Origin: Phycisphaerales bacterium
GTDB taxonomy: Bacteria > Planctomycetota > Phycisphaerae > UBA1845
NCBI GenBank assembly: GCA_020639095.1
Contig: JACKHH010000013.1
Location: forward strand, 1-64,000
Length of the DNA stretch: 64,000 nucleotides
Reading direction: 5' to 3'
Below the pieces are notes generated by a model. The model saw nothing but the letters and a program-made list of their open reading frames with translations. It did no database searches and was not told the DNA's origin. Position 1 is the stretch's first letter. The number at the start of each line of letters is the position of its first letter. Positions 33,142 to 42,600 of this stretch are shown in pieces. The position numbers were made by a program, and so were the translations under genes.

Positions 33142-34944
33142 CTACATGCGTTCGAGGGTCTTGATACCCAGGAGATACAGTCCGGTGCGGATCGCGCGGG
33201 CAGTCAGGTCGCACAGGCGCAGGCGCGAGATCCGGAGGCTTTCCGGTTCGGCGTCGATGACGCGGACACCCTGCTTGCGGTCGTAAAACCTACTGAAATG
33301 GCGACTGAGGTCGTAGAGATACTCGGTGAGTAGATTGGGTTTCAGGTCATTGGCGACCTGCTGGATGATTTCGGGGAAGCGCGCCAAGGCTTTAGCCAGG
33401 GCGATTTCCGCGGGGTGTTCGAGCGTAAGCGGGGCACCGGCGGGCAGATCGCCATAGTCGATACCCGCGTTGCGCGCGATGCTGCGGATGCGCGCGTAAG
33501 CGTAGAGCATGTAGGGCGCGGTGTTGCCCTCCATCGCGAGCATGTGCTCCCAACTGAAGCGGTAGTCGGTGGCGAGGTTGTGGGCGAGGTCGGCGTACTT
33601 GACGGCTGATATGCCCACTGTTTCGGCGATCTTGGCTTTTTCCTCTTCGCTGAATTGTGCGCGGGCACTCTCGACATCGTCGCTGTCGGCATCCACGACG
33701 GCGCGGGCGCGTTCCACCGCTTCCGCGAGCAGATCCTTGAGTTTTACCGTACCCCCCTCGCGCGTCTTGAACGGCATGCCCGAAGCGTCGAGCATGCTGC
33801 CGAACGCGAGGTGCTCCAGACGAACGCCATCTCCCGCCCAACCAGCCATCCGCAGCACGGCAAAGAACATCTCAAAGTGCTGCTTCTGCGGAACACCGAC
33901 GACGTAAATGACGCGCGTCGCACCACATTCGCGGATGCGGTACCGAGCGGCTGCCAGGTCGGTCGAGGCATAGAGGTAGCCGCCGTCCGACTTGCGGATG
34001 AGCAGCGGCAGGGGGTCGCCATCGCGGGTCTTGAAACCTTCGGGGAAGATGCAGTCCGCCCCTTCGCTCTTCTGCACCAGCCCGAGCTTCGTCAGCTCAT
34101 CCACGACGTCCGCGAGTTGGTCGTTGTAGAAACTTTCGCCGCGATCGGTCAGCCCCGTGATGCCCAGTGCTTCGTACACCGCGTGGCAATGGCGCAGCGA
34201 CTCGTCGCAAAACGCCTTCCAGATGCACAGCGTGTTGGGATCGCCACCCTGGAGTTGCACGACCGTGCGGCGGGCTTCATCGGCAAACGCGGGATCTTCA
34301 TCGAAATGCTTCTTGGCTTCGCGGTAGAAATTCTCGAGGTTCGCGATTTGCAGGTGGTCCAGGTCTTTGAGCGCTTCCGGCTGGGTCGATCGCAAGTGGG
34401 CGAGCAACATGCCGAACTGCGTGCCCCAGTCGCCGACATGGTTGACGCGTTCGACGTCGTGGCCGGCGAATTCGAGGATGCGCGCGACGCTCTCGCCGAT
34501 CACCGTGCTGCGCAGGTGGCCGACGTGCATCTCCTTCGCGAGGTTGGGGCTCGACATGTCAACGACGACCTTGTCGGGCTGAGCCACCGGCGCAATACCA
34601 AGTCGGTCGTACGTTGCGGACGGATCGACCGGCGGAATCTCCTGAAGATACGTTGCCAGGAATTCCGGGCGCAGGCGGAAGTTGAGAAAACCAGGGCCCG
34701 CAATCTCGGGCGATTCGCAGAGGTCATCCACCTTGAACGCGTCGGCCACCTTTTGCGCGAGGTCGCGCGGTTTCTCACCCAGTTGCTTTGCGAGCGGCAG
34801 CGCGCCGTTGAACTGGTAGTCGCCGAATTTGGGGTCGTTCGTCGGCTTGAGCCAGGCGCGGTCGATGGTCGCGTTCGTGCCGAGCGCGGCGGCAGCTGCT
34901 GATGCGATGCGTTCAAAGAGCAGGTTGGCGATGCTTTGGTTCAT
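33142..34944 (-). CDS. argS: Arginyl-tRNA synthetase
   Basis: This is a 600-aa class I aminoacyl-tRNA synthetase that charges tRNA-Arg in the cytoplasm. The N-terminal Add1 domain is followed by the HIGH-type motif EMHVGHLRSTVIG. VNHVGDWGTQFGMLL is diagnostic for ArgRS. The KMSK-like position reads GMPFKTREGG, as is usual for bacterial ArgRS that lack a canonical KMSK. The C-terminal DALR anticodon-binding domain is present (AYARIRSIARNAG). ATG 34944 gives the family N-terminus; an earlier in-frame start would add 11 residues. rsfS lies downstream-opposed in order but on the same strand, upstream of argS. Confidence 0.95.
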   Translation of the reverse strand: MNQSIANLLFERIASAAAAALGTNATIDRAWLKPTNDPKFGDYQFNGALPLAKQLGEKPRDLAQKVADAFKVDDLCESPEIAGPGFLNFRLRPEFLATYLQEIPPVDPSATYDRLGIAPVAQPDKVVVDMSSPNLAKEMHVGHLRSTVIGESVARILEFAGHDVERVNHVGDWGTQFGMLLAHLRSTQPEALKDLDHLQIANLENFYREAKKHFDEDPAFADEARRTVVQLQGGDPNTLCIWKAFCDESLRHCHAVYEALGITGLTDRGESFYNDQLADVVDELTKLGLVQKSEGADCIFPEGFKTRDGDPLPLLIRKSDGGYLYASTDLAAARYRIRECGATRVIYVVGVPQKQHFEMFFAVLRMAGWAGDGVRLEHLAFGSMLDASGMPFKTREGGTVKLKDLLAEAVERARAVVDADSDDVESARAQFSEEEKAKIAETVGISAVKYADLAHNLATDYRFSWEHMLAMEGNTAPYMLYAYARIRSIARNAGIDYGDLPAGAPLTLEHPAEIALAKALARFPEIIQQVANDLKPNLLTEYLYDLSRHFSRFYDRKQGVRVIDAEPESLRISRLRLCDLTARAIRTGLYLLGIKTLERM

Positions 34945-34985
34945 GTCTCGTGAGTTGTGATCTCTGGGGGCGCTCAAACCGTCAG

Positions 34986-35013
34986 GTCCGCTCCCTTACA
35001 GTCGCGGCTCGGA
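34986..35013 (+). repeat. Interspersed repeat B, copy 3
   Basis: Core CTCCCTTACAGTCGCGG in the short space between rsfS and argS, same orientation as the other copies. Confidence 0.8.
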
Positions 35014-35019
35014 TTCGTG

Positions 35020-35397
35020 CTACGCGCTGGCGCTGCGCTGCCATTCGATTCTTGGCGCGTCGCCCCAGAGGAGTTCGAGGTCGTAGTAGGTGCGGTGCTC
35101 CGGCGTGAAGACGTGGAGCACGACGTTGACGAAGTCGATCAGGATCCAGGTCGCGCCGTCGAGACCGGCTCTGCTGAACGGCGGCTCGCCGACCTTCTTG
35201 CCGTATGTGATCGCGTGCTCAGCCGCGGTGCGCATCTGTCGGTCGCTGGTTCCGCTGCAAATCACGAAGAAGTCAGTGACGGGGCTGAGTCCGCGCAGAT
35301 CCATCACGGTCACGTCCTCGCACTTGTCGTCGGTGACGATACGGGCGAGTTCGATCGCGAACTGTCGGGCGCCGGCATGTTGTTTGGCTTCGGTCAT
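35020..35397 (-). CDS. rsfS: Ribosome silencing factor RsfS
   Basis: This is a 125-aa protein of the RsfS/Iojap family that binds L14 and blocks subunit joining when nutrients are scarce. DVTVMDLRGLSPVTDFFVICSGTS is the family signature, followed by RQMRTAAEHA, GEPPFSRAGLDGATWILIDF and HVFTPEHRTYYDLELLWGDA in the expected order. The length is normal. It is immediately upstream of argS on the same strand, separated by repeat B. The 336-bp region on its other side holds a structured repeat element and the hppA terminator. Confidence 0.94.
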   Translation of the reverse strand: MTEAKQHAGARQFAIELARIVTDDKCEDVTVMDLRGLSPVTDFFVICSGTSDRQMRTAAEHAITYGKKVGEPPFSRAGLDGATWILIDFVNVVLHVFTPEHRTYYDLELLWGDAPRIEWQRSASA

Positions 35398-35476
35398 GCG
35401 TTGCCTAGATTACCTGATCAGGCGAAGGTTGGCCACCCGGGAAGGGCATCCTTCACGGTCGGTTCATCTGCGGGAT

Positions 35477-35660
35477 TGAACCGCCAAGGCGCCAAGACTC
35501 CAAGAACAACAGTTTGGATGGGTGGATTGGACACGTTTCGCTTGTCCATGGCGGGTGCGGATACGCGCACCATCCACAAACTCACCACTGACAAGCATAG
35601 CTTGTCAGTGCCACCCCAACCCAAACGCCGTTCTTGGCGTCTTGGCGTCTTGGCGGTTCA
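35477..35660. repeat. 184-bp MITE-like element with 31-bp inverted ends and internal hairpins
   Basis: The ends 35477-35507 and 35630-35660 are inverted copies matching at 29 of 31 bases (GAACCGCCAAGGCGCCAAGA versus its complement). Inside are CACTGACAAGC-ATA-GCTTGTCAGTG (35586-35610), TGGACA/TGTCCA and GGTGCG/CGCACC stems. It has no coding capacity. Confidence 0.75.
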
Positions 35661-35674
35661 ACGGGAAAAGAAAA

Positions 35675-35700
35675 AGCCCGGGACCTTGCGATCCCGGGCT
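35675..35700 (-). terminator. Intrinsic terminator of hppA
   Basis: AGCCCGGGA-loop-TCCCGGGCT (9-bp stem) followed on the minus strand by TTTTTCTTTT, 34 bases past the hppA stop. Confidence 0.9.
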
Positions 35701-35733
35701 GGTATTGGGTTGTTGGGTTGTGGCTGTTGGCGC

Positions 35734-38394
35734 TTAGCCCAGGCCGAGCATGCTGCTGATCTGCGGGGCGAACTTCACGATGAGGCCCGCGAAGACGACG
35801 CTGACCATGCTCATCAGCTTGATGAGGATGTTGAGGCTCGGGCCCGAGGTGTCCTTGAACGGGTCACCGACGGTGTCGCCGACAACACCGGCTTTGTGGG
35901 CTTCGCTGCCCTTGCCGCCGTGCTTGCCGGTCTCGATCCACTTCTTGGCGTTATCCCAAGCGCCGCCGGCATTGGCCATGAAGATGGCGACCGCGAAACC
36001 GCTGGTCAAACCGCCCGCGAGCAACCCCATCACGCCCGGCACGCCGAAGAGCAGGCCGACGACGACGGGGATGATGATCGCCAGTAGCGACGGGAAGACC
36101 ATTTCCTTCTGCGCACCCGCCGTCGAGATGGCCACGCAGTTCGCGTAGTCGGGAATGTTCTGGCCTTCGTGCGTGATCTGCTCGCGCGGCCAGTTTTCCG
36201 GATCGTTCGCATAGGCGTCGTCCTTGCCCTGCGACTTGAGGTACCCCTTGATCTTCCCGAACTGGCGACGGCACTCGTGCATCATCTCGTAGGCCGCTCG
36301 TCCCACAGCCTTCATCGTCAAAGCGCAGAAGAGGAACGCAAGCAGCACGCCGCAGAACAGGCCGCACAGCACCTTGGGATTCATCAAGGTGACGTCGTAG
36401 AAGGTCATGTACTGCTGGAGACTCGCGCGTTGCGTGTCAATCAGGTTGTACGTGTGACCGTCTACGTGTGTTTCGCGAACGAAGTCGTTCTCAGCCGATG
36501 CTTCGGCGAGCGAAGCAGCGGGGAAGGTCATGCCCGGGGTCAGGTTCTTGCGGGCCTTCGCGTTGAGCAGCATGAGTGCGCGGTACGCCCCTTCACCGGT
36601 GCCTTCGCGCCATTTCTGGGCGAACTTGCCGTAACCAATGTAGTAGATTTCATCCATGCCCGCGGCAGCATCGGTCTTGGCGGACTCGACGTGCGTCTGC
36701 ACGTAGGCCATGGCTTCGCGCTGCTGACCCACGCGAACTTCCTCGACGTAGGCTGCGAGCAGGGCGAGCGCGGTGAGCGCAGCCGACCCGATGGCGAAAC
36801 CCTTACCCGTGGCTGCCGTCGTGTTACCGAGTGAGTCGAGCGCGTCGGTGCGTTCGCGAACTTCCGGCTTCTGGTGGGTCATTTCCGCGTTGCCACCGGC
36901 GTTGTCGGCAATGGGGCCGTACGCGTCAGTCGCGAGCGTGATACCCAGCGTCGCGAGCATGCCGACCGCGGCGATACCCACACCGTACAGACCAAGCGTG
37001 AACTCCTGACCACCACCAGCCGCCACGAACGCGACGAGGATGCCGACGACGATGGTCGCCAGCGACGCCCAGGTGCTCTTCATGCCTTCCGCGACACCGG
37101 CGATGATAACCGTCGCGGGTCCGGTGATGGCTTGTTCGGCGATGTCCTGCGTGGGTTTGTATTCGTAGCTGGTGTAATACTCGGTGGCTTTACCAATGAT
37201 GATACCGGATACAAGTCCGGCGATGACGCTGAGCGCTACGCCCCACCAACGCACACCCGGGACATCGCCGAGCAGCATGTAGCAGATGACGAACGCGGCA
37301 ATTGCAATGAGGAAGCTGCTGCCGTTCACGCCCTTGCCGAGCGCGCCCATGAGCTGGCCCATCGTCGCACCTTCCTGCGTCCGCACCATATAGATGCCGA
37401 GGATGCTGAGGATGATGCCGATACCCGCCATCACCATCGGGACCGCCAGGAAACGCATGGCTGCGTCGGTCGTGACGTCGGTGCCTTCGGGGAAGAGTCG
37501 CGATGCGGCAGCCACACCGAGGGCCGCCGTCGCAAGGATCGAACCGGCGTACGATTCGTAAAGGTCAGCGCCCATGCCTGCGACGTCGCCGACGTTGTCA
37601 CCGACGTTGTCGGCGATCGCGGCGGGGTTGCGGGGGTCGTCTTCGGGAATTCCCGCTTCGACCTTACCGACGAGGTCGGCGCCGACGTCGGCAGCCTTGG
37701 TGTAGATACCACCACCGACGCGGGCGAAGAGTGCCTGCGTGCTGGCGCCCATACCGAAGGTGAGCATGACCACGGTGATTTCGTTAAGGCCCATGTGCGG
37801 GGCGAACTTGTAGAGAATCAGGAACCAGGCGCTGATGTCGATCAGCGCGAAGCCGACGACGACCAGACCCATGACCGCACCGGCGCGGAACGCGACGACC
37901 AAGCCGCGGTTGAGGCTATGACGCGCGCCTGCGGTCGTGCGGTGCGCGGCCATCGTCGCGGTACGCATACCCAGGTACCCGCAGAGACCGCTAAAGAAAC
38001 CACCGGTAAGGAACGCGATGGGCACGATCTTGTGCTGCACGTGGAGCACGAAGGCCATGAACGCGAGAACCAGCGCAAGGAGGACAAACACGACCGTCAC
38101 CACCTTGTACTGCCGCGCGAGGTACGCCATGGCGCCGTCGCGGACGTAGGAGGCGATCTGGATCATGTTGGGATCACCCTCATCCGAGGCCTTCACCTCG
38201 TTGTAGAACTTGAGGGCGAAGATGAGTGCGACGATCGCGAAGATCGGCGCCACCCACCAGATCATGGGAATGCCATGTTCGGGGCGCAAGTGCTCGCCCG
38301 CATCTTGCGCAAAGGCCACATTGGCGGATACCCCAAGCGCCGCTACGAGCGCCAGCAGGATCCACCCCGCCTGTTTCATCTTTGAAGCGTTCAA
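35734..38394 (-). CDS. hppA: Membrane-bound ion-translocating pyrophosphatase, K+-dependent type
   Basis: This is an 886-aa multi-spanning pump that couples pyrophosphate hydrolysis to H+ or Na+ export. ADVGADLVGKVEAGIPEDD, DNVGDNVGDVAGMGADLYES, YGPIADNAGGNAEM and GDTVGDPFKDTSGPS are the substrate-binding signatures. GNTTAATGKGFAIGSA has Ala at the position that marks K+-dependent enzymes (Lys in K+-independent ones). Extra length comes from a cleavable-looking N-terminal leader and a soluble insert of about 110 residues (around VRVGQQREAM to MTFYDV). The TTG start at 38394 is favoured by AGAGGAG eight bases upstream; ATG 38379 is less well placed. Confidence 0.93.
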   Translation of the reverse strand: MNASKMKQAGWILLALVAALGVSANVAFAQDAGEHLRPEHGIPMIWWVAPIFAIVALIFALKFYNEVKASDEGDPNMIQIASYVRDGAMAYLARQYKVVTVVFVLLALVLAFMAFVLHVQHKIVPIAFLTGGFFSGLCGYLGMRTATMAAHRTTAGARHSLNRGLVVAFRAGAVMGLVVVGFALIDISAWFLILYKFAPHMGLNEITVVMLTFGMGASTQALFARVGGGIYTKAADVGADLVGKVEAGIPEDDPRNPAAIADNVGDNVGDVAGMGADLYESYAGSILATAALGVAAASRLFPEGTDVTTDAAMRFLAVPMVMAGIGIILSILGIYMVRTQEGATMGQLMGALGKGVNGSSFLIAIAAFVICYMLLGDVPGVRWWGVALSVIAGLVSGIIIGKATEYYTSYEYKPTQDIAEQAITGPATVIIAGVAEGMKSTWASLATIVVGILVAFVAAGGGQEFTLGLYGVGIAAVGMLATLGITLATDAYGPIADNAGGNAEMTHQKPEVRERTDALDSLGNTTAATGKGFAIGSAALTALALLAAYVEEVRVGQQREAMAYVQTHVESAKTDAAAGMDEIYYIGYGKFAQKWREGTGEGAYRALMLLNAKARKNLTPGMTFPAASLAEASAENDFVRETHVDGHTYNLIDTQRASLQQYMTFYDVTLMNPKVLCGLFCGVLLAFLFCALTMKAVGRAAYEMMHECRRQFGKIKGYLKSQGKDDAYANDPENWPREQITHEGQNIPDYANCVAISTAGAQKEMVFPSLLAIIIPVVVGLLFGVPGVMGLLAGGLTSGFAVAIFMANAGGAWDNAKKWIETGKHGGKGSEAHKAGVVGDTVGDPFKDTSGPSLNILIKLMSMVSVVFAGLIVKFAPQISSMLGLG

Positions 38395-38758
38395 GACCTG
38401 ATCTCCTCTTTGAGCGCCGACACCTTGCCCGGCAGGCCGGGATCAGGGCCGTGAAAAACACGCGCGGTCCGCAATAAAACCGGTATTGACAAAGGCTTAT
38501 ACTTCTAGGGCCATGCGCCCCCGCGCCAGAAGGCGGGACTATAGCAACTCCAGGCGCGAAGTCCAGACCGTTGACGATATCTCAAGCGACACGCCCCCAC
38601 CCGCGTGACCCAAATTCACAGGCCGTGACAATCGGATCGTTGCCAGCCGACCGGTGAACCGCTAGGGTGCCTCGTCGATCTCGCGCGTCGCCAACGGGGC
38701 GGCTCGGGAGACGCTGCCGATAATCGCATGCGACACGCCCAGACGAGGCCCGATCCCC
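38395..38758. other. Divergent intergenic region between hppA and apt
   Basis: 364 bp without a gene; it must carry promoters for both neighbours. A TTGACA at 38484 stands out, but I cannot pair it with a convincing -10 element. No riboswitch-like fold was recognised. Confidence 0.4.
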
Positions 38759-39304
38759 ATGGCTCAGACCGCTCCGCTCAGCGTTACCGATCTCTCCGCG
38801 CTCATCCGTGATGTGCCCGACTTTCCCAAACCGGGGATTGTCTTCAAGGACATTACACCGTTGCTCGCGGACCCGGCGGGTCTGGCCCTCGCCGTCGAGT
38901 GCCTGGCCCAACCGTTTCGTCGCATGAACATCGACAAAGTCGTGGGAGCCGAGTCGCGGGGCTTCATCTTTGGGACGGCCGTCGCTCAAAGCTTATCGGC
39001 TGGCTTCGTACCTGTGCGCAAGCCGGATAAGCTCCCGCGCAAGACCATCAGCCGGACATACGAACTGGAATATGGCCAGAACGCGCTGCACCTGCACGAT
39101 GACGCCATCTCCGAAGGCGAGTCAATTCTGCTTGTGGACGATCTGCTCGCGACGGGCGGAACGGTGGCTGCCTGCGGCGAACTCGTCGAGTCGCTGGGCG
39201 GGCGGATCGCGGGCATCGCGTTCCTGATCGAACTCGCGTTTCTCAACGGTCGCAGCCGGATCGCCAAGTACCCGGTACACGCGGTGCTCAGCTACGACTC
39301 GTAG
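38759..39304 (+). CDS. apt: Adenine phosphoribosyltransferase
   Basis: This is a 181-aa purine-salvage enzyme that makes AMP from adenine and PRPP. The N-terminal IRDVPDFPKPGIVFKDITPLL is the family signature, GAESRGFIFG is the flexible-loop region, RKPDKLPRKT follows, and ILLVDDLLATGGT is the PRPP-binding motif. The length and order are normal. It is divergent from hppA. Both touch pyrophosphate metabolism (Apt releases PPi, HppA uses it), a functional link worth noting but possibly chance. Confidence 0.95.
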   Translation: MAQTAPLSVTDLSALIRDVPDFPKPGIVFKDITPLLADPAGLALAVECLAQPFRRMNIDKVVGAESRGFIFGTAVAQSLSAGFVPVRKPDKLPRKTISRTYELEYGQNALHLHDDAISEGESILLVDDLLATGGTVAACGELVESLGGRIAGIAFLIELAFLNGRSRIAKYPVHAVLSYDS

Positions 39305-39663
39305 CGACCGGCGCCGGCGGCTGACCCAGCAGCCGTAAGGTACTAATTAACAATCCGTTACAGCAACACGAGGAGCTTCCGCGTATACCTTTGGGGACGC
39401 GGTAAGGATTGGTCTGCGCGCTGATTCGGTCTCTCGCGCAAATGCGCGGTTCACCGATGAATAGAAGGGCTTGAGGTGGCGCGAAGGCCCTGGATTTGCT
39501 GTGTATTCTTGTCGGGCGGGAGACTGGGAAGGATTCCGCCAGTTGGCAGCGGTGTAGAATCCACGGGCTGCCGGGTTGCCGTGCGCGGATTTGCCCGAAG
39601 TGGGGCGGACGCACGCGCCGCGGCCCGCCGACCTTGCCCGTCGTGGACAACACGGTGATTTCA
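39305..39663. other. Intergenic region ahead of the long envelope operon
   Basis: 359 bp with no supported gene. It probably carries the operon promoter; several weak -10-like boxes (for example TAGAAT near 39556) are visible but none has a well-spaced -35. Confidence 0.35.
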
Positions 39664-42600
39664 ATGGCGCGGCTTGCCGCGTTTCCGATCGAGGACCCAT
39701 CCGTGCCCCAAGCGGACTTTGTGACCCTGCGCTGTGCCCGTGGGCGGCGACGCCTCGGGGATAGACTGCGCGGTGGGCGGGTGCTGGGAATTTGTGCGCT
39801 GGTTGCGGTTTGCTTCGCTTGCTTGCCAGCCACGGTTTGGGCGCAGCGGAATACGGACTGGCGCACGCAGCTCGCGCCGCAGCCCGGATTATTGCCACGC
39901 AATCCGGCTCTAGAGAACCTGCTGCGCACGGCTGAGGATGCGCTGGCGCGGCGCGACTGGAAGCTCGCGATCGATTCGCTCCAGCGGATCATCGATGATG
40001 CGCACGGTGCGTTGCTGCCCACGAACGATGAGAACGAGACGTATATCGTGCGCGAGTCGGCGCGGCGACGGGCGACGGCACTTCTGGCTGCGATGCCGCC
40101 TGAGGGTTTGTCCGCCTATCGGCTGCTGAACGATGGACGGGCTGCCACGCTTTGGCAATGGGCGCGTGAAGACGGTGATGAGGACGCGCTGCGCACGCTG
40201 GTTGAACGCTACCTGTTGAGCAGTACCGGCGACAATGGTGCGGACTTTCTGGCGGCGCTGCTGATCGATCGCGGATTGGCGGCTGACGCGCTGAACGTGC
40301 TCGATCGCATCGATGCGTGGTGCGCGGATTCGGACGTGCCGGTCGCGCGGCGGGCGAGCAAGCGGGCGGTGTGCTGGCTCATGCTGGGCGACCGCGCGCG
40401 TGCGGAAGCGACACTCGAACCGGCGCGCTCGGTAAATCCCAATGATGCATCATTGGCTGCGGTCGCGGACCTTATCGCGACGGGCTGGAGTGCGTATCGC
40501 CCGGGCAGTCCGCGCGCGCCGGAGGAATCGTGGCCACTCGCAGGTGGCAGCGATTGGCGCAGCGGGGTCATGCCCGCGACATCCCCGGAACTCAGCGAGA
40601 ATTCTCCTTGGCGCTATCCGCTGCTGTCGGACGAGCCCGACTGGTGGGATCGCGAGTACCTGCCGAATCGCGACCGGGATCGCGGGCTACCGGCTGCTTC
40701 CGCGGTCATCGGCGATGGTCGCGTTTTCGTGAAGAACCTCGATCAGATTCAGGCGCTCGACGTCGAGAGTCTCGAACCGTTGTGGCACACTCGACCGCCC
40801 ACGGAGACCGGCTCCACGCCGCGCTATCGCAACATGCGCGGATTCGGCATGCCTGGGAACGAACGGGTGTTCGACAGCTTCAGCACACGCGACCGGATGC
40901 TCTACGACTACGTCGGTACCGCGCTCGCGGTCGCGGACGGGATGGTGTTCGAGATCGAACGCGAAGGTGCGGGCGAGTATGCCCACGCGGATTCGGACCG
41001 GACGGAGTTCTCCTCGCCGCAGGTGAAGAAGGAGCGGATAGGGTCTCGACTGGTCGCGCGCGACGCGGAGTCGGGGGCGATTCGCTGGGAGCGCGGCAGG
41101 ACGGGCGCGACCAACGATCCGCTCGGCGAGGTGGATTTTCTGAGCGTTCCAATTTCGCTGCCGACGCGCGAGGCGCGCGATAGCGGCGACGAGTTGTGGG
41201 TGACGTTCGCGCGACGCAATGACATCTATATTTGCGTGCTTGATCCGCAATCGGGCGCATTGCGCCGCGAGATGTTGTTGTGCAGTGTCGATATGCGCGA
41301 ACTCGACGGCATGCTGCACGAAGCCGTTTATCCCGCGACCGATGGACGCACGTTGTATTTCGCGATGTCGGCGGGGCTGGTACTCGCGGTGGATGTGGAT
41401 GAGTTTGCGCTGCTCTGGGGCACGACGTATCCGCGTTCGCCACAGAGTGATCGCGGGTTCGAGCCCGCTAACTGGTTTTGCGGCCCGCCGGTGATCAGCG
41501 GCCGCACGCTGCTGGCTGCTTCGCCGGATTCGAGCCGATTGCTGGCGCTGGATCGCTCCTCGGGCGGTGTGCTGTGGACTTATCCGCGGCCCGCGGGCGC
41601 GTACTATCTGTTAGCTGCGGATGATCGCAACGTGTGGATCGGCGGCGACGCGTTCACCTGTCTCGACATCGTCGACGGGCGGGAAGTTTGGCGGGCGTTC
41701 GACGGGGCTGCGGTCAATGTGACCGGACGTGCAGCCCTGAGCGGGAATCACCTGCTTATTCCGACGCTTGAAGGGCTCGATGTGGTTGATGCGACGACCG
41801 GTGAGGCGCAGCCAGGCCGATCGCTGCCGCAGGATCAACTTCCGCTGGGGAATCTGCTGTGCGTGGCGAGCGCGATGTTCAGCGTCGACACGAACGAGGT
41901 GCGCAAGTTCCCCGACCTCACGCTTTCGTACCCGCGACAGCTCGCGCGTTTCGAAGCCGACCCGACCAATGCGGGCGCGGCGCGGCGACTTTCCTGGATG
42001 GAGCTCCTTCGCGGAAATCCCAAGCGCACGCTGGAGGTGCAGGATCAATCGCAGTGGACCCCGGGCGGCGACGGGCGCTACGATCGCGACATGGCGCGCA
42101 TCCGCATCGACGCGCTGCTCCAGATCGCCGCGTTGCCGGAATCGACCGACGTGCACGCAGCCGATCTGCTCCACGAGGCGATCGCGCTGGCGGATTCCGA
42201 CTTCGACCGGTTGCGCGCAACGCTGCAATACGCGCTGCGGCTGCATCGTACCGGGCGAAGCGTGGACGCGTACCTCACGCTGTGGGCGCTGGGGTGCACG
42301 ACGGCGGGTGATGGTTACGTGACGATCGAACCGCGCTTGCGCAACAAGTCCCGGCTGGTGATTGCGTCGGTGCTCTCGCGACTGGAACGCGACCTGACGT
42401 CGCGGCAGCTCGCGGAGATCGCAGCCAAGACGCAGGCAGCGCTCGCGGATGCGGTGGCTGCCCTTGATGACGTGAATACCGCGAACGAGGGTCGTCGCAA
42501 GCTGCTGCAACTCGCGGAACTCGATGATGCCGGTGGGGCGGGGCAGGCTGCTTTGCTGGCGTTGGGTCAGGCGGAGTACTCGGCTGGCCAGTTTGAACGC

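Noticed and set aside
35477..35660. CRISPR-like array from the GCCAAG repeats
   Set aside because: There are only two inverted ends, no regularly spaced direct repeats and no cas genes.
36874..38385. 503-codon plus-strand frame opposite hppA
   Set aside because: The HppA signatures on the minus strand are unambiguous; the antisense frame has only biased His/Asp/Arg composition.
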